A stretch of 64,000 bases of DNA from Pseudomonadota bacterium (GTDB lineage Bacteria; Pseudomonadota; Alphaproteobacteria; Acetobacterales; Acetobacteraceae). The DNA lies in the NCBI GenBank assembly GCA_018240405.1, contig JAFEFW010000625.1, forward strand, positions 1 through 64,000. The letters are read 5' to 3'. Each line of letters begins with the position of its first letter. Within the stretch, counting starts at the first letter, position 1. Shown piece after piece: positions 37,054 to 49,259 of this stretch. Made by a program: the position numbers and the translations under genes. Below the pieces are notes generated by a model. The model had not been told where the DNA came from. It saw only the letters and a list, made by a program, of their open reading frames with translations, and made no database searches.

Positions 37054-38150
37054 GTCAACAGCCAGCGCATCGAGTGGCGGAGATGCTGTGCGCCGTCACG
37101 GTCGAACCAGCGCCCGTGCGCGAACACCACGCGCTCCGGCTGCATGCCCAGTAGTTCCCGAGCGGCTGCCTCCGCCTCTGCGTGGCGGCGGTTCACCGCA
37201 AAGCGCAGGTATGGCGGTGGCATGCCGTCGGGCGCCAGGATGCCGAACAGCCGCGCCAGCGGGCGGATGATCGCCGGCACCTTGGGCGGCTCCAGGTTCA
37301 GCGCGAGGTCGGTGAGCACCAGGGTGCGGGATGGATGGTGGAACAGCGCGACCTCGTGGAAGCCGCCGGCCCCGGGTATGGTCCGCAGCGCGATCGCGTC
37401 TCCCCACACCGGCGGCGGCTCCGGCCCGAGGTCGCGGTCCAGGCGCAGTCCGCTGCGGCGCACCTGGCGGCGCTCACGCAGCCCTGGCGCGGCCCAGGTC
37501 ATGGCCTGCGGGAAAGCCTCCTGCCAATCCTTCAGCATCATCCAGTGCGCGATGTTCGGGGCGACGAGGTGCCGGACCGGGCCGATGCGTTCCAACGCGG
37601 CGGCAAGTTCCGGGCTGTAGCGTGTCGGCGAATGCAGCAGCAGCGCGCCATCGGGCAGCCGGATGGCGGTCATGCGGACCGGCAGGACCTTGCCCAACAG
37701 GCCGGACATCGTGCTGTCGACAAGGTAGATGTCGGGTGCGATCGGCTTCGGCGTGTCGAGCGGCAGGTACGCGATCGACGCAGCTTTTCCCGGTGTCCGG
37801 GCGCTGCAGGCGATGACCGCGAACTCGGCCAGACCGGCGCCGATCAGCAGCGCACGCTCTGCCGGGGGCGCGCGGCGCAACGTAGCCCCTGCGGCCAGGA
37901 GTGCCGCCGCGCCGATCGCGTCAAACAGCAGGTGCTGGCGCATTGTCAGCCACGGTCGCGCGCCAAGCTCATAATCGGTCACGGCGGAGTAGCTGGCGTG
38001 GTATGCGCCGGCGGTTGCCAGCAGCCGGCGAACCGGGCCGGAGATGGCTGGGCTGCCAGCCGCAACGGCAAACAGGCCCGCGACGCCATAGTCGATACAG
38101 CCGTGCAGACGGGTGGAAATCATGCGGACTCGCTGAGCGGGTTCGGCCAT
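37050..38150 (-). CDS. DUF4336-like protein with an N-terminal membrane domain
   Basis: The first 120 residues hold about three hydrophobic helices (GCIDYGVAGLFAVAAGSP, LLFDAIGAAALLAAGATL, ALLIGAGLAEFAVIACS). The C-terminal 240 residues (PDIYLVDSTM, MTAIRLPDGALLLHSPTRY, HLVAPNIAHWMML) match DUF4336, a metallo-beta-lactamase-like fold of unknown activity. ATG 38150 was chosen; an in-frame GTG lies two codons upstream. The stop overlaps a 41-residue membrane ORF, suggesting a two-gene unit. Confidence 0.75.
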   Translation of the reverse strand: MAEPAQRVRMISTRLHGCIDYGVAGLFAVAAGSPAISGPVRRLLATAGAYHASYSAVTDYELGARPWLTMRQHLLFDAIGAAALLAAGATLRRAPPAERALLIGAGLAEFAVIACSARTPGKAASIAYLPLDTPKPIAPDIYLVDSTMSGLLGKVLPVRMTAIRLPDGALLLHSPTRYSPELAAALERIGPVRHLVAPNIAHWMMLKDWQEAFPQAMTWAAPGLRERRQVRRSGLRLDRDLGPEPPPVWGDAIALRTIPGAGGFHEVALFHHPSRTLVLTDLALNLEPPKVPAIIRPLARLFGILAPDGMPPPYLRFAVNRRHAEAEAAARELLGMQPERVVFAHGRWFDRDGAQHLRHSMRWLLT

Positions 38151-38362
38151 GGTCACTGGATGGCCGCTGGGGCTCTGGAACGGGCCGCTACGTGCCCCGT
38201 CGCAAGGCGCCGCCGCGCTCAGCCAATCGTGAAAGGTGCGGCTCGGGTCGGCAGCGCGCTGATCGAAGGTTCGTCAGCCGGCGCAGAGATTGAAACCGCC
38301 GCCGCTGACTCTCGTTCACACCTCGTTCGGGTGAGACGCAACAAACAACGACGGAGATATCG

Positions 38363-38896
38363 ATGAGCAGCACCACAGGTCAGGACGCGTTTCAGGCAAC
38401 CAAGGATGCGGTTGGCTCCGCAGCGGAACGTGTCCGGGCCGCCGCGCCATCGGCTTACGATGCCGCGACGCGCGGCACGCAATATGTCGGCGGCACTGTG
38501 TCGGAATATCCGCTCGTGTCATTGCTTGCGGCGGCCGGCCTTGCGTTCCTCCTGGGACGGCTTGGACGCGGTTCGGACGACAACGGCTCCGACTGGTATA
38601 ACCGGGCAGAGTCGCTTCGCCAGCAGTTGAGCTCGTTGAGCTCCAACCTGCCTGACACGACGTCGAGCGTTCGCCGGCGGGGGCGTGATGCGACGGACTA
38701 TGCCAGCCAAACAGCCAGCGAGGCCGGTGACTACCTGAGGCAGAGCGCTAGCCGCGCAGGCGACTATCTGCGGCAGAACGCTGGCGTTGCCAGCGGCTAT
38801 GTTGCTCAGGGCGTACGGGACTATCCGACGTCGACGCTGATGGGCGTAGCGGCTGCCGGCGCAATCGTCGGCTACTTGCTCCGCGGCCGTTCATAG
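38363..38896 (+). CDS. DUF883/YqjD-like protein with internal duplication
   Basis: A 177-residue protein built of two similar halves. Each has an amphipathic Ala/Ser-rich helical region and ends with a glycine-rich membrane helix after a YP motif: SEYPLVSLLAAAGLAFLLGRLGR (two consecutive pieces, near 47-69) and RDYPTSTLMGVAAAGAIVGY near 152-171, then LLRGRS. The region between holds repeats of the type GDYLRQ(S/N)A. YqjD, ElaB and related DUF883 proteins are tail-anchored inner-membrane proteins that bind ribosomes in stationary phase; a similar role is possible but not shown. ACGGAG precedes the ATG. A hairpin follows the stop. Confidence 0.72.
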   Translation: MSSTTGQDAFQATKDAVGSAAERVRAAAPSAYDAATRGTQYVGGTVSEYPLVSLLAAAGLAFLLGRLGRGSDDNGSDWYNRAESLRQQLSSLSSNLPDTTSSVRRRGRDATDYASQTASEAGDYLRQSASRAGDYLRQNAGVASGYVAQGVRDYPTSTLMGVAAAGAIVGYLLRGRS

Positions 38897-38911
38897 CCAC
38901 AACAAGAACCT

Positions 38912-38948
38912 CGAGGAGCCTGACCCGGCGGACAGATCAGGCTCCTCG
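38912..38948 (+). terminator. Strong hairpin downstream of the DUF883-like gene
   Basis: A perfect 12-bp inverted repeat (38912-38923 with 38937-38948, 13-base loop) begins 16 bases after the stop. There is no T tract behind it, so it may act with Rho or as a 3' stabiliser rather than as a classical intrinsic terminator. Confidence 0.6.
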
Positions 38949-39154
38949 GGGCGCTCCATGGGGCGCGGCGGCGGCCGCGCCAAGACCGCGAATGCGTGCC
39001 CGGGCAATGTGACGCATGTCGGCCCGCCAGGAGCCGCCCGCACACTTCCATGTTCCGCTTAGCCATTCCTTAACGCTTTTCCGGCATGACCGCCGGCGCA
39101 GCCCTCGCCGGCTGCGTCGACCATTTCGCCAATGCCGCCAGGAAGGACGTTATA

Positions 39155-41164
39155 ATGGCGCTTGCACTTTCAAGCCTGAAGATTCGAACCCGTCTCTACG
39201 GCGGATTTGGCTTACTGATCGTCGTCGCGCTCGCCCTGGCTGCGTTTGGCGCCAGCCGGCTTCAGACGGTTTATGACGACGTGGGCGACATGGCAGCCGC
39301 CGCGGACCAGACCAATACCGCGGCGGCCATTGTCGAACAGGTTGAAACCATCCGGCGGACTGCCTTGCGATACTACGGCGACGGCGACCGAGGTGCGCTG
39401 GAGCAAATGCAGACAGCGACCACGGAAGTGCGCCGGATGCTGAAGCAGCAGACGGAGCATGCGCCATCGCAGGAAGCACGGTCCGCATACCGCGCCATCT
39501 CCGACGAGCTTGAAGCCTTCGAGACGAAGGCGCAGGCGATGGTTGCCAAGCGCGACATGATTGAGGCGCAGCGCGAGCGGCAGATGACGCTGGGCGCGAC
39601 CCTGGCGCAGGCTTTGGCGCGTGTCATGGACCGGGCGCGGGCCAGCCAGGATCCGGCCACTGCACTGACCGCGGCGGAACTGACCCGCGCCATTCTGGAA
39701 ATGCGCCTTTCGGCCTGGAGGTTTCTGGCAACAGTCGACGCCAGCCTGGTTCCCGTGGTTCAGGCACACCACGCCGACACGATTAAGGCCATGGATCAAC
39801 TGGGCAGCATGGCCGACCCGGAGATCCTGCCCTTGCTACCACCGTTGCAGGCAGTCCTGCGCGACTATCCGCCGAGCTTCGAACAGCTTTCGTCAGCGAT
39901 TATTACCAACAAGCAGCTTTATTACGAGCAGATGGTGCCGGCGATTGTAAAGCTTGAGCAACATCTTACCAACTGGACGAGTAAGCTCAGCACGCAATTT
40001 CAGTCCGCTCGGACCGAGGCAGTGGAAACGGCCAGCACGGCGGGCACAATGCAGTTGGTTGTCGGCGGTCTGGCGGTGCTGATTGGGATGTTCATTGCCT
40101 ACCTGATTGGCCGGAGCATTGCTGCGCCACTGGCCGGTATGACAAAGGCCATGCATCAACTTGCCAGCGGCAATACGGCGCTGAGCGTGCCGTCGCTCGA
40201 TGCCAAAGATGAGGTCGGCGACATGGCCCGGGCGGTCGAGGTGTTCAAGGCCAACATGATCAAGGCCAGTGATCTCTCGGCGGAGCAGGCGAAGGAGCGC
40301 GAGCGCAAGGAACAGCGGCAGCGCGCCGTCGACGGTTACGTCACGTCGTTCGATACGTCCGTGCGGAACATGCTGCAGTCGCTGGCATCGGCCTCGACCC
40401 AGATGCAGGCGACAGCGCAAAGCATGTCGCAGACCGCAAACCAGACGAACACCGAAGCGTCCACCATGGCCGCCGCGGCAGAGCAGGCTTCTGCGAATGT
40501 GCAGACCATGGCAGCGGCGACCGAGGAAATGGCGGCGTCGGCCGGCGAGATCAGCCACCAGGTTGCCCGTGCCGCGCAGATCACCGCCAAGGCGGTGGAA
40601 AGCGCGCGGCACACCGACCAGCAGGTGCAAAGCCTGTCAGAGGCGGCGCAACGGATCGAGGACGTGGTCTCCATCATCAACGGCATCGCCGGCCAGACCA
40701 ACCTGCTGGCATTGAATGCCACGATCGAGGCGGCTCGCGCCGGCGACGCAGGCAAAGGCTTTGCTGTCGTCGCCAGCGAGGTGAAGGCGCTTGCCAGTCA
40801 GACGGGCAAGGCAACCGAGGAGATTGGTGCGCAGATCCAGGCGATCCAGCAGGCGACCAAGGAGGCTGTCGATGCGATTCGCGCGATCAGTGCGACGATC
40901 AATGAGGTGAACGACATCTCCACGACCATTGCGGCCGCGATGGAGGAACAGGGTGCCACCACGGCCCAGATGACCCGCAACACGCAGGAGGCGGCGAAAG
41001 GCACGCAGGACGTCTCGGCGTCCATCGCCAACGTGTCGCAGGGCGCAAACACCACAGGGGCCGCGGCCACGCAGGTGCTGTCGGCAGCGGGTGAACTTGG
41101 CAAGCAAGCCGAAACGCTGCGCGCCGAGGTCGATGGATTCCTTGGAAAGATACGCGCGGCATAG
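39155..41164 (+). CDS. Methyl-accepting chemotaxis protein with periplasmic helical sensor and HAMP
   Basis: A 669-residue transmembrane chemoreceptor: first membrane helix at about 15-33, a helical periplasmic sensor of roughly 260 residues, second helix ([20 protein letters not shown]), HAMP domain ([20 protein letters not shown] onward) and a signalling domain with tip [20 protein letters not shown]. It lacks the PilZ and CZB domains of the receptor at 16538. The ATG at 39155 has AGGAAGGA 7 bases upstream; the frame is open from 39086. No che genes are adjacent. A TTAAC motif stands about 85 bases upstream, as it does before the other receptor gene. Confidence 0.93.
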   Translation: MALALSSLKIRTRLYGGFGLLIVVALALAAFGASRLQTVYDDVGDMAAAADQTNTAAAIVEQVETIRRTALRYYGDGDRGALEQMQTATTEVRRMLKQQTEHAPSQEARSAYRAISDELEAFETKAQAMVAKRDMIEAQRERQMTLGATLAQALARVMDRARASQDPATALTAAELTRAILEMRLSAWRFLATVDASLVPVVQAHHADTIKAMDQLGSMADPEILPLLPPLQAVLRDYPPSFEQLSSAIITNKQLYYEQMVPAIVKLEQHLTNWTSKLSTQFQSARTEAVETASTAGTMQLVVGGLAVLIGMFIAYLIGRSIAAPLAGMTKAMHQLASGNTALSVPSLDAKDEVGDMARAVEVFKANMIKASDLSAEQAKERERKEQRQRAVDGYVTSFDTSVRNMLQSLASASTQMQATAQSMSQTANQTNTEASTMAAAAEQASANVQTMAAATEEMAASAGEISHQVARAAQITAKAVESARHTDQQVQSLSEAAQRIEDVVSIINGIAGQTNLLALNATIEAARAGDAGKGFAVVASEVKALASQTGKATEEIGAQIQAIQQATKEAVDAIRAISATINEVNDISTTIAAAMEEQGATTAQMTRNTQEAAKGTQDVSASIANVSQGANTTGAAATQVLSAAGELGKQAETLRAEVDGFLGKIRAA

Positions 41165-41261
41165 CCAGGGCCCTCCGGCGGCGCCATGATTGGCCGACGC
41201 CGCGCACCAGTACAGGCCCGATCTTCGCGATCGAGCCTGTCATTGTCCCTGGTGGTGCCGT

Positions 41262-41615
41262 TTACCCTGGCAGAATCTCCTGCACCTTCTCCTTCGGACG
41301 GCACAGCCGCACGCCCTTGTCGGTAACGACAATCGGCCGCTCGATCAGGATGGGCGTGACGGCCATCGCGTCCAGGATCTGCTCTTCCGTCACGCCCGGC
41401 TTGTCCAATCCCATCTCGCCAAACTGCGCCTGCTTGCGCCGCACTGCCTCGCTTGGCTTCAGCCCGGCGCGGGTGATCAGGTCCTGCAACTCCACCTTCG
41501 ACGGCGGCGTCTTCAGGTACTCAATGATTTTCGGCTCCTGTCCCGACTCGCGGATCATCGCCAACACATTGCGCGACGTGCTGCAGTTCGGGTTGTGGTA
41601 GATGGTGACGCTCAT
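41262..41615 (-). CDS. arsC: Glutaredoxin-dependent arsenate reductase (ArsC/Spx-like fold)
   Basis: A 117-residue protein with the ArsC opening IYHNPNCSTSRN, catalytic Cys11, and the late ERPIVVTDKGVRLCRP segment carrying conserved arginines. These features fit the glutaredoxin-linked ArsC that reduces arsenate to arsenite in the cytoplasm. AAGGAGG lies 6 bases before the ATG. There is no arsR, arsB/acr3 or other arsenic gene nearby, so a role in arsenic resistance is less certain than the fold; ArsC-like proteins without ars context can have other thiol functions. Confidence 0.88.
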   Translation of the reverse strand: MSVTIYHNPNCSTSRNVLAMIRESGQEPKIIEYLKTPPSKVELQDLITRAGLKPSEAVRRKQAQFGEMGLDKPGVTEEQILDAMAVTPILIERPIVVTDKGVRLCRPKEKVQEILPG

Positions 41616-41665
41616 GCAATCCTCCTTCCGGATGGACCACGAGTGTAGCCCATCCGGCGCGGCGG

Positions 41666-42862
41666 TCAGAAGCTCAGTGGCTGCTCGACCACCGGTACCC
41701 AGCGCGCGTTCTTTACGACAGACAGGAAGGACTGGTTCGAGGCGTGGTGGTCGGTAGCGCTGAGCGACAGCGGCGGCCCGTCGAAGATGTCGCGCCAGTC
41801 CTTCATGCTTTCCATACCGGCAATGAAACTATCCGTCGTCAGGTCGCGCCCGACCTTGCGCAGCACATCCAGCACGAACAGCGCCTGTGTGTACCCGGCC
41901 TCGCCCAAATAGTTCGGGTCAATGCCATACGCCGCGCGATAGGCCTTGAAGAACTCCTGCACCTTCGGCCGTGGGTCGTCAGCGTAACGATACAACGCCG
42001 GCGACATCGAGTAGAAGCCTTCGACCGCGCCGCCGGGCGCCTCGGCCACGGCGGTCGAGTAGCTGGCGAACTGGCCGACCAGGTCCACATCCCAGCCCAT
42101 CTTGCGCGCGGTCTGGCAGATGATCGTGGTGTCCTTGACGATCGTGCCCATCATGATGACGTCGCATTTCGCGTCCTTCATCACCTGCAGCGCGGCGTTG
42201 AAGTCGGTATCGGTCGGCCGGTGCGCGGTCACCGCGGCCAGCTTCATCCCCATCGCCGCCACCTGCGCCTGCGCCCCGGCGAAGTTGTCCTTACCGAAGT
42301 CGGTGTCCTGGTACATCATGCCGATGGTCTTTTTACCGCGCTTCTCGGCAAAGTATTTCACCGCGGAACGCATCTGGTCGTAGTACGACGAGAACTGACC
42401 GAATTTGTAACGATTGAACGGTTCGAACATCGAGCGGGCGCACGTCAGTGGGAAGACGTTCGGCACCTGCTTCTCGACCATGCTCGGCGCGACCGCGTCG
42501 ACATGTGGCGTGCCGCCGCATCCGACAGCGATAAAGATATTGTCCCGGTTCAGCAGCTTATTCATCGCCTGCACCGCTTTCGGCACCAGGTACTCATCGT
42601 CCTCAACAATGAACCTGATCTTGCGCCCGGCGATGCCGCCCTGGGCGTTGGCGGTGTCAAATGCGAGGCGGATGGCCTTGGCGGCATTGCTGCCCTGGAC
42701 CGCGGTGACGCCGGACAGGTCAGTCATCATGCCGATGATGATCTCGGAGTCGGAAACGCCGCGTGTTGCGGCGCGGGCCTTGCCGATAATGGCGGGGGCG
42801 AACAGCAGGCTTGCGGATCCGGCCAGCAGCGAACGGCGCCGGATGGCGCTGATTTGACTCAT
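41666..42862 (-). CDS. Liv-type ABC solute-binding protein, copy 2 of a tandem pair
   Basis: A 398-residue binding protein with an Arg-rich export signal (IRRRSLLAGSASLLFAPAII, probably Tat). It resembles the urea/short-chain amide group of Peripla_BP_5 proteins: MMTDLSGVTAVQGSNAAKAI, CARSMFEPFNRYKFGQFSSY and SLSATDHHASNQSFLSVVK. It is equal in length and closely similar throughout to the protein at 43147-44343, so the two arose by tandem duplication. AGGGAGAG precedes the ATG. No permease or ATPase lies beside the pair, so it must use membrane components encoded elsewhere or act as a sensor for another system. Confidence 0.92.
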   Translation of the reverse strand: MSQISAIRRRSLLAGSASLLFAPAIIGKARAATRGVSDSEIIIGMMTDLSGVTAVQGSNAAKAIRLAFDTANAQGGIAGRKIRFIVEDDEYLVPKAVQAMNKLLNRDNIFIAVGCGGTPHVDAVAPSMVEKQVPNVFPLTCARSMFEPFNRYKFGQFSSYYDQMRSAVKYFAEKRGKKTIGMMYQDTDFGKDNFAGAQAQVAAMGMKLAAVTAHRPTDTDFNAALQVMKDAKCDVIMMGTIVKDTTIICQTARKMGWDVDLVGQFASYSTAVAEAPGGAVEGFYSMSPALYRYADDPRPKVQEFFKAYRAAYGIDPNYLGEAGYTQALFVLDVLRKVGRDLTTDSFIAGMESMKDWRDIFDGPPLSLSATDHHASNQSFLSVVKNARWVPVVEQPLSF

Positions 42863-43146
42863 CGACGTATCTCTCCCTGTCGCCGCCGGAACGAGCCGGC
42901 GTACGGCGTCTTCACGACTTCATTGCTGTCGCGCCACGGTGGCGCATACCGACGCTAAACCGAAACGGCGGCGGCTGTAAAATATCCGCGCGCAGCAGAG
43001 GGGCCGCCGCAATCGCATGGCGATGGCGAACGCGCGCTACCCCCTGCGGGCGACCCGCATGAACCACGTCGATGCAGCAGGGCGGCCGCCACCGACCGGT
43101 GGAGCTTGCGCCGATGTTCGACGCAAACCCGCGGCGGCCGATAGGC

Positions 43147-44343
43147 TCAGAAACTCAGTGGCGCGTCGATCACCGGCACCCACTTGCCGTTCTTCACCAC
43201 CGACAGGAACGACTGGTTCGACGCATGGTGGTTGCTCGCGCTCAGCGACAGCGGTGGGCCGCCAAAGATGTCGCGCCAGTCCTTCATGCTCTCCATCCCG
43301 GCAATGAAGCTGTCCAGCGTCAGATCACGCCCAGCCTTCTCCAACGCGGCAGAGACGAAGGTGGCGCAGGTATAGCCCGCCTCACCCAGGTAGTTCACAT
43401 CGATGCCGTAGCGCTGCCTGTAGCCGGTGGTGAAGGCCTGCACCTTCGGGTCCGGGAAGTCCGGATATCGGTAGAGCGCCGGCGCCATGGAGTAGAAGCC
43501 CTCGGCGGGTCCGCCCGGCGCCTCGGCGACCGCGGTAGAGTAGCTGGCGAACTGGCCGCAGAAATCGACATTCCAGCCCAGCTTGCGCGCCGTCTGCAGG
43601 ATCAGCGTGGTGTCCTTCACAATGGTGCCCATGCAGATCAGGTCGCAGCCGGCATCGTGCATCCGAGCCACCGCGGCGTTGAAGTCGGTATCGGTCGGGC
43701 GGTGGGCACTGATTGCGGCCACCTTCATGCCCATCGCCTCGAGTTGTGCCACGGCCCCGGCGTGCACATCCTTGCCGAAATCGGTCTCCTGGTAGATCGA
43801 GCCAACGGTCTTCTTGCCGCGCTCGCCGACGAAATACTTCACCGCTGCGCGCATCTGGTCGTAGTACGACGAGAACTGCCCGAATTTGAGCCGGTTGAAC
43901 GGCTCATACATCGACCGGGCGCAGGTCAGCGGGAAGACGTTCGGCACGTTCAGCTCGAACATCGCCGGCATCACCGCCTCATTATGCGGCGTGCCACCAT
44001 TGCCGATGGCGAAGAAGATGTTGTCGCGGTTCAGCAGCTTGTTCATCGCCTGCACTGCTTTAGGGACGATGTACTGGTTGTCCTCGCAGATCCACCGGAT
44101 CTTCCGGCCGTGGATGCCGCCGCGCGCATTGACCTCGTCGAACGCCATGCGCATGGCGTTGGCGTTGTTGACGCCCTGGACAGCAGTGACACCGGACAGG
44201 TCCGTCATTGTGCCTATGATGATCTCGGTGTCTGTCACGCCGCGCTGGGCGGCGCGGGCGCTGCGGATGATGGCGGGAGCGAACAGGATGCTGGCCGTCC
44301 CGGCCAGCACTGACCGCCGCGCGACGGCACGGTCTTTCAGCAT
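43147..44343 (-). CDS. Liv-type ABC solute-binding protein, copy 1 of a tandem pair
   Basis: A 398-residue paralogue of the preceding entry, with leader VARRSVLAGTASILFAPAII, the same family segments (GTMTDLSGVTAVQGVNNANA, CARSMYEPFNRLKFGQFSSY) and an identical SMKDWRDIF stretch near the C-terminus. Differences cluster in the pocket-proximal segments (for example VGCGGTPHVDAV versus IGNGGTPHNEAV), which suggests altered ligand preference. AGGAGG lies 7-8 bases before the ATG. It is transcribed first and separated from copy 2 by 284 bases with no gene. It is divergent from recF. Confidence 0.92.
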   Translation of the reverse strand: MLKDRAVARRSVLAGTASILFAPAIIRSARAAQRGVTDTEIIIGTMTDLSGVTAVQGVNNANAMRMAFDEVNARGGIHGRKIRWICEDNQYIVPKAVQAMNKLLNRDNIFFAIGNGGTPHNEAVMPAMFELNVPNVFPLTCARSMYEPFNRLKFGQFSSYYDQMRAAVKYFVGERGKKTVGSIYQETDFGKDVHAGAVAQLEAMGMKVAAISAHRPTDTDFNAAVARMHDAGCDLICMGTIVKDTTLILQTARKLGWNVDFCGQFASYSTAVAEAPGGPAEGFYSMAPALYRYPDFPDPKVQAFTTGYRQRYGIDVNYLGEAGYTCATFVSAALEKAGRDLTLDSFIAGMESMKDWRDIFGGPPLSLSASNHHASNQSFLSVVKNGKWVPVIDAPLSF

Positions 44344-44484
44344 GTTGAAGCCTCCTGAAAGCGGCCGGTTCGTGCCGGACTCGCTGCGTTATCGATTGAA
44401 GCCGGGCAGCCCTGCGCCCGCCCGCTGCAACGCTACCCGCAAACCTGACCGCAAAGCATACAAATTGTTCTCCATCTTTTCGCG

Positions 44485-45663
44485 GTGGCCGCAGATCGCC
44501 ATCTTGTGCGCGTGCTGCGCCTGACCCGACTCGTGCTGACCGACTTCCGCACCTACCCCGCGCTCACCTGGCGCCCGGCGGCCAGGATCAGCGTGCTCTA
44601 CGGCCCGAACGGCAGCGGCAAGACCAACCTGCTGGAGGCGCTGTCGCTGCTGGTGCCGGGCCGCGGCCTGCGCAGCGCCCGCAACGCCGACCTGCCGCGC
44701 CACGGCGGATCCGGCTCCTGGGCAGTGGCGGCGCGCTTCGACACGCCAGAGGGCGCAACGGAGATCGGGACAGGTACCCCGCCGGCGGGTGCTGAAGGCG
44801 CCGACCGCCGGGTCTTCCGGCTCGACGGTGCAACGCCCCGCAGCCAGGCGGAGATTGCGCGCCGCATCGCTGCGGTCTGGCTGACCCCGCGCATGGACCG
44901 GTTGTTCCAGGAAGGCCTCTCAGGCCGCCGGCGCTTCCTGGACCGCCTGGTATGGGCCATGGAGCCCGGCCACGCGCGGGAGATGGCGGCGCACGACACG
45001 GCCGTCGGCAACCGCAATCGCCTGCTGGCCGAAGGCCGACACAATCGCGCATGGCTGAATGCAGTCGAGGATGCGATCGCCCGCCATGCCGTCGCCGCCA
45101 CGGCCGCCCGCCTCTCGCTGGTGAACCGCCTGAACGAACAGGTCACCGGCGGCTTCCCGCAGGCGCATATCGCGCTGGACTGCCCGATCGCGGAACGCCT
45201 GGCGCAGGAGCCGGCCCTGGCGGTGGAGGACTGGCTGCGCGCTGGACTCGAGGCCGCCCGTGGGCGCGACACGGCGGCTGGCAGCACCGGCCTGGGGGCG
45301 CATCGGACGGACATGCTGCTGACGGATGCCGCGACCGGGCTGCCCGCGGCGCAGGCCAGCACCGGGCAGCAGAAGGCGCTGCTGATCGGCGTGGTGCTCT
45401 CCCATGCCGGGCTGATCGCCACCGCTCGCGGCGTCCCGCCGCTGCTGCTGCTGGACGAGCCGGCGGTGCACCTGGACACCGGCCGCCGCCAGGCATTGTG
45501 GGATGCGCTGATGGCCCTGCCTGGCCAGGCCTTCATCACCGGGACGGACAGCGAGACCTTCCTGCCGCTGAGGGGCCAGGCGGACGCCTATGCGACAGGC
45601 GAGGGAGCGTTACTGGCGGATACGCGTTTTCACGCCGAAGTCCCTGTCACCCCGGCGCTGTAG
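44485..45663 (+). CDS. recF: DNA replication/repair protein RecF
   Basis: A 392-residue SMC-like ATPase that helps load RecA at gapped DNA with RecO and RecR. Walker A is GPNGSGKTN, the signature is STGQQKALLIG and Walker B is LLLLDEPAVHLD. The N-terminal LTRLVLTDFRTYPAL is characteristic. The start is a GTG; an alternative GTG at 44506 (giving VRVLRLTRLVL) is closer to the usual RecF N-terminus, and neither has a clear ribosome site. gyrB follows after 51 bases, as in many bacteria, but dnaA and dnaN are not upstream: the neighbouring gene is a divergent solute-binding protein. Confidence 0.95.
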   Translation: MAADRHLVRVLRLTRLVLTDFRTYPALTWRPAARISVLYGPNGSGKTNLLEALSLLVPGRGLRSARNADLPRHGGSGSWAVAARFDTPEGATEIGTGTPPAGAEGADRRVFRLDGATPRSQAEIARRIAAVWLTPRMDRLFQEGLSGRRRFLDRLVWAMEPGHAREMAAHDTAVGNRNRLLAEGRHNRAWLNAVEDAIARHAVAATAARLSLVNRLNEQVTGGFPQAHIALDCPIAERLAQEPALAVEDWLRAGLEAARGRDTAAGSTGLGAHRTDMLLTDAATGLPAAQASTGQQKALLIGVVLSHAGLIATARGVPPLLLLDEPAVHLDTGRRQALWDALMALPGQAFITGTDSETFLPLRGQADAYATGEGALLADTRFHAEVPVTPAL

Positions 45664-45678
45664 GCGCTATATATCTAG

Positions 45679-48150
<2,472 letters not shown>

Positions 48151-48415
48151 GGGCGTCGTGGCCGGAGTCGCCTGATTGATGCGTTGAGGCGGTACCGGCC
48201 AAGGGTGGCTCTATTTCTTCGTTGTTATGGACGGCTTGACGCCGTCCACGATCTATGCCGAAGTCCAGTGTATACTTTTATTTGCAACGAGCGTTGATGC
48301 CGACCGCCAGCGGCACCGCCGGGGTCTGCAGGAGCAAAGTGACAAGCACGACAGACATGCGGATAATCGTCGCCGGCGAATCGTCCGCTTCTTGATCCTG
48401 AACGACAGGCTCGCG

Positions 48416-48736
48416 ATGAAGATCGACATCGACACGCTAACCGAAGCCGAGCTTATTGATCTCAACCACCGCGTTGTGGCGCGCCTTCGCCTGATTCAGC
48501 AGATGCGCGCCCATAAGGATATGCTGGAATACCAGATTGGTGACCGCGTGAGCTTCCAACCGGCTGCACAGGAACGTGTCGAGGGCGTGCTGGTGCGGTA
48601 CAACAAGAAGACGGTCACGGTTATTACCAGCGACGGCCGCCAGTGGAACGTGTCGCCACAACTCCTGAGCAAGGTTGTTGCGCCTGCCCACAGGGCTACC
48701 GATCGATCCAATGTCATTCTTCTGGGGAAGGGCTGA
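48416..48736 (+). CDS. Small conserved hypothetical protein
   Basis: A 106-residue soluble protein. Residues 5-35 form a helical region (LTEAELIDLNHRVVARLRLI), and about 40-85 look like a small beta-barrel (YQIGDRVSFQP, GVLVRYNKKTVTVITSDGRQ). The ATG at 48416 is preferred over the longer frame from 48227, whose extra 63 residues are Arg-rich and non-homologous in appearance. I recognise the general layout from alphaproteobacterial hypothetical proteins but no named family. A nucleic-acid-binding role would fit an SH3-like barrel but is speculation. Confidence 0.6.
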   Translation: MKIDIDTLTEAELIDLNHRVVARLRLIQQMRAHKDMLEYQIGDRVSFQPAAQERVEGVLVRYNKKTVTVITSDGRQWNVSPQLLSKVVAPAHRATDRSNVILLGKG

Positions 48737-49259
48737 GAGCGCAGCCATTCGCCGTCTTCGTGGGATAGCCGGACAGCAAGCGGACGTGGAGTCGCGCGAC
48801 GTTTTCCAAGATGATCGTGTGAGCTTCCCCTGACACGGTTGCAGCGTGCCGGGCTGTACGTCAGCACGATGGCCGTTCCGCTCCTGGTGGCCACTCACCT
48901 GTCGGGCCGGCAGAGCCGAGCTTGGACTTTGGAGGGGGCATGGCGTCCGCTGCATCCGACAGGAGACTGGCGCCTCTAAACACGCAGGTCTTGATCAGCG
49001 TTTCCGCCCGACGCTGCGCCCGCGCCGCCCGGCCATATGAGCTGCCGCGGCTGCTGGCGGTGCCGGTCGTCCGGTTCCTCGGCAGCGCAGTTTCGTGTGA
49101 CACGACGCCCGATCATCGTCGCAATGGCCCTCTGCCGGCCTCGGCGTTTAGAGTCGAAGCCCATGCCACCAGCACAACTGACGCCGATCGCGCATCTGGC
49201 CAGCCACGTAGACCCGGCCGGTGAACCGACGAGAGCAAACGTTGAAGGAGTCATCGATA
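48737..49259. other. Gene-free region of about 520 bases
   Basis: Open frames here are Arg/Pro/Ala-rich and lack ribosome sites or recognisable motifs. No RNA gene, palindromic repeat or mobile element was seen. Confidence 0.45.

Noticed and set aside
39148-39157. A TATAAT sequence as a -10 promoter element
   Set aside because: It overlaps the start codon of the chemoreceptor gene and lies between ribosome site and ATG, so it cannot be that gene's promoter.
41262-41615. Arsenic resistance operon
   Set aside because: Only arsC is present; no regulator, efflux pump or other ars gene adjoins it.
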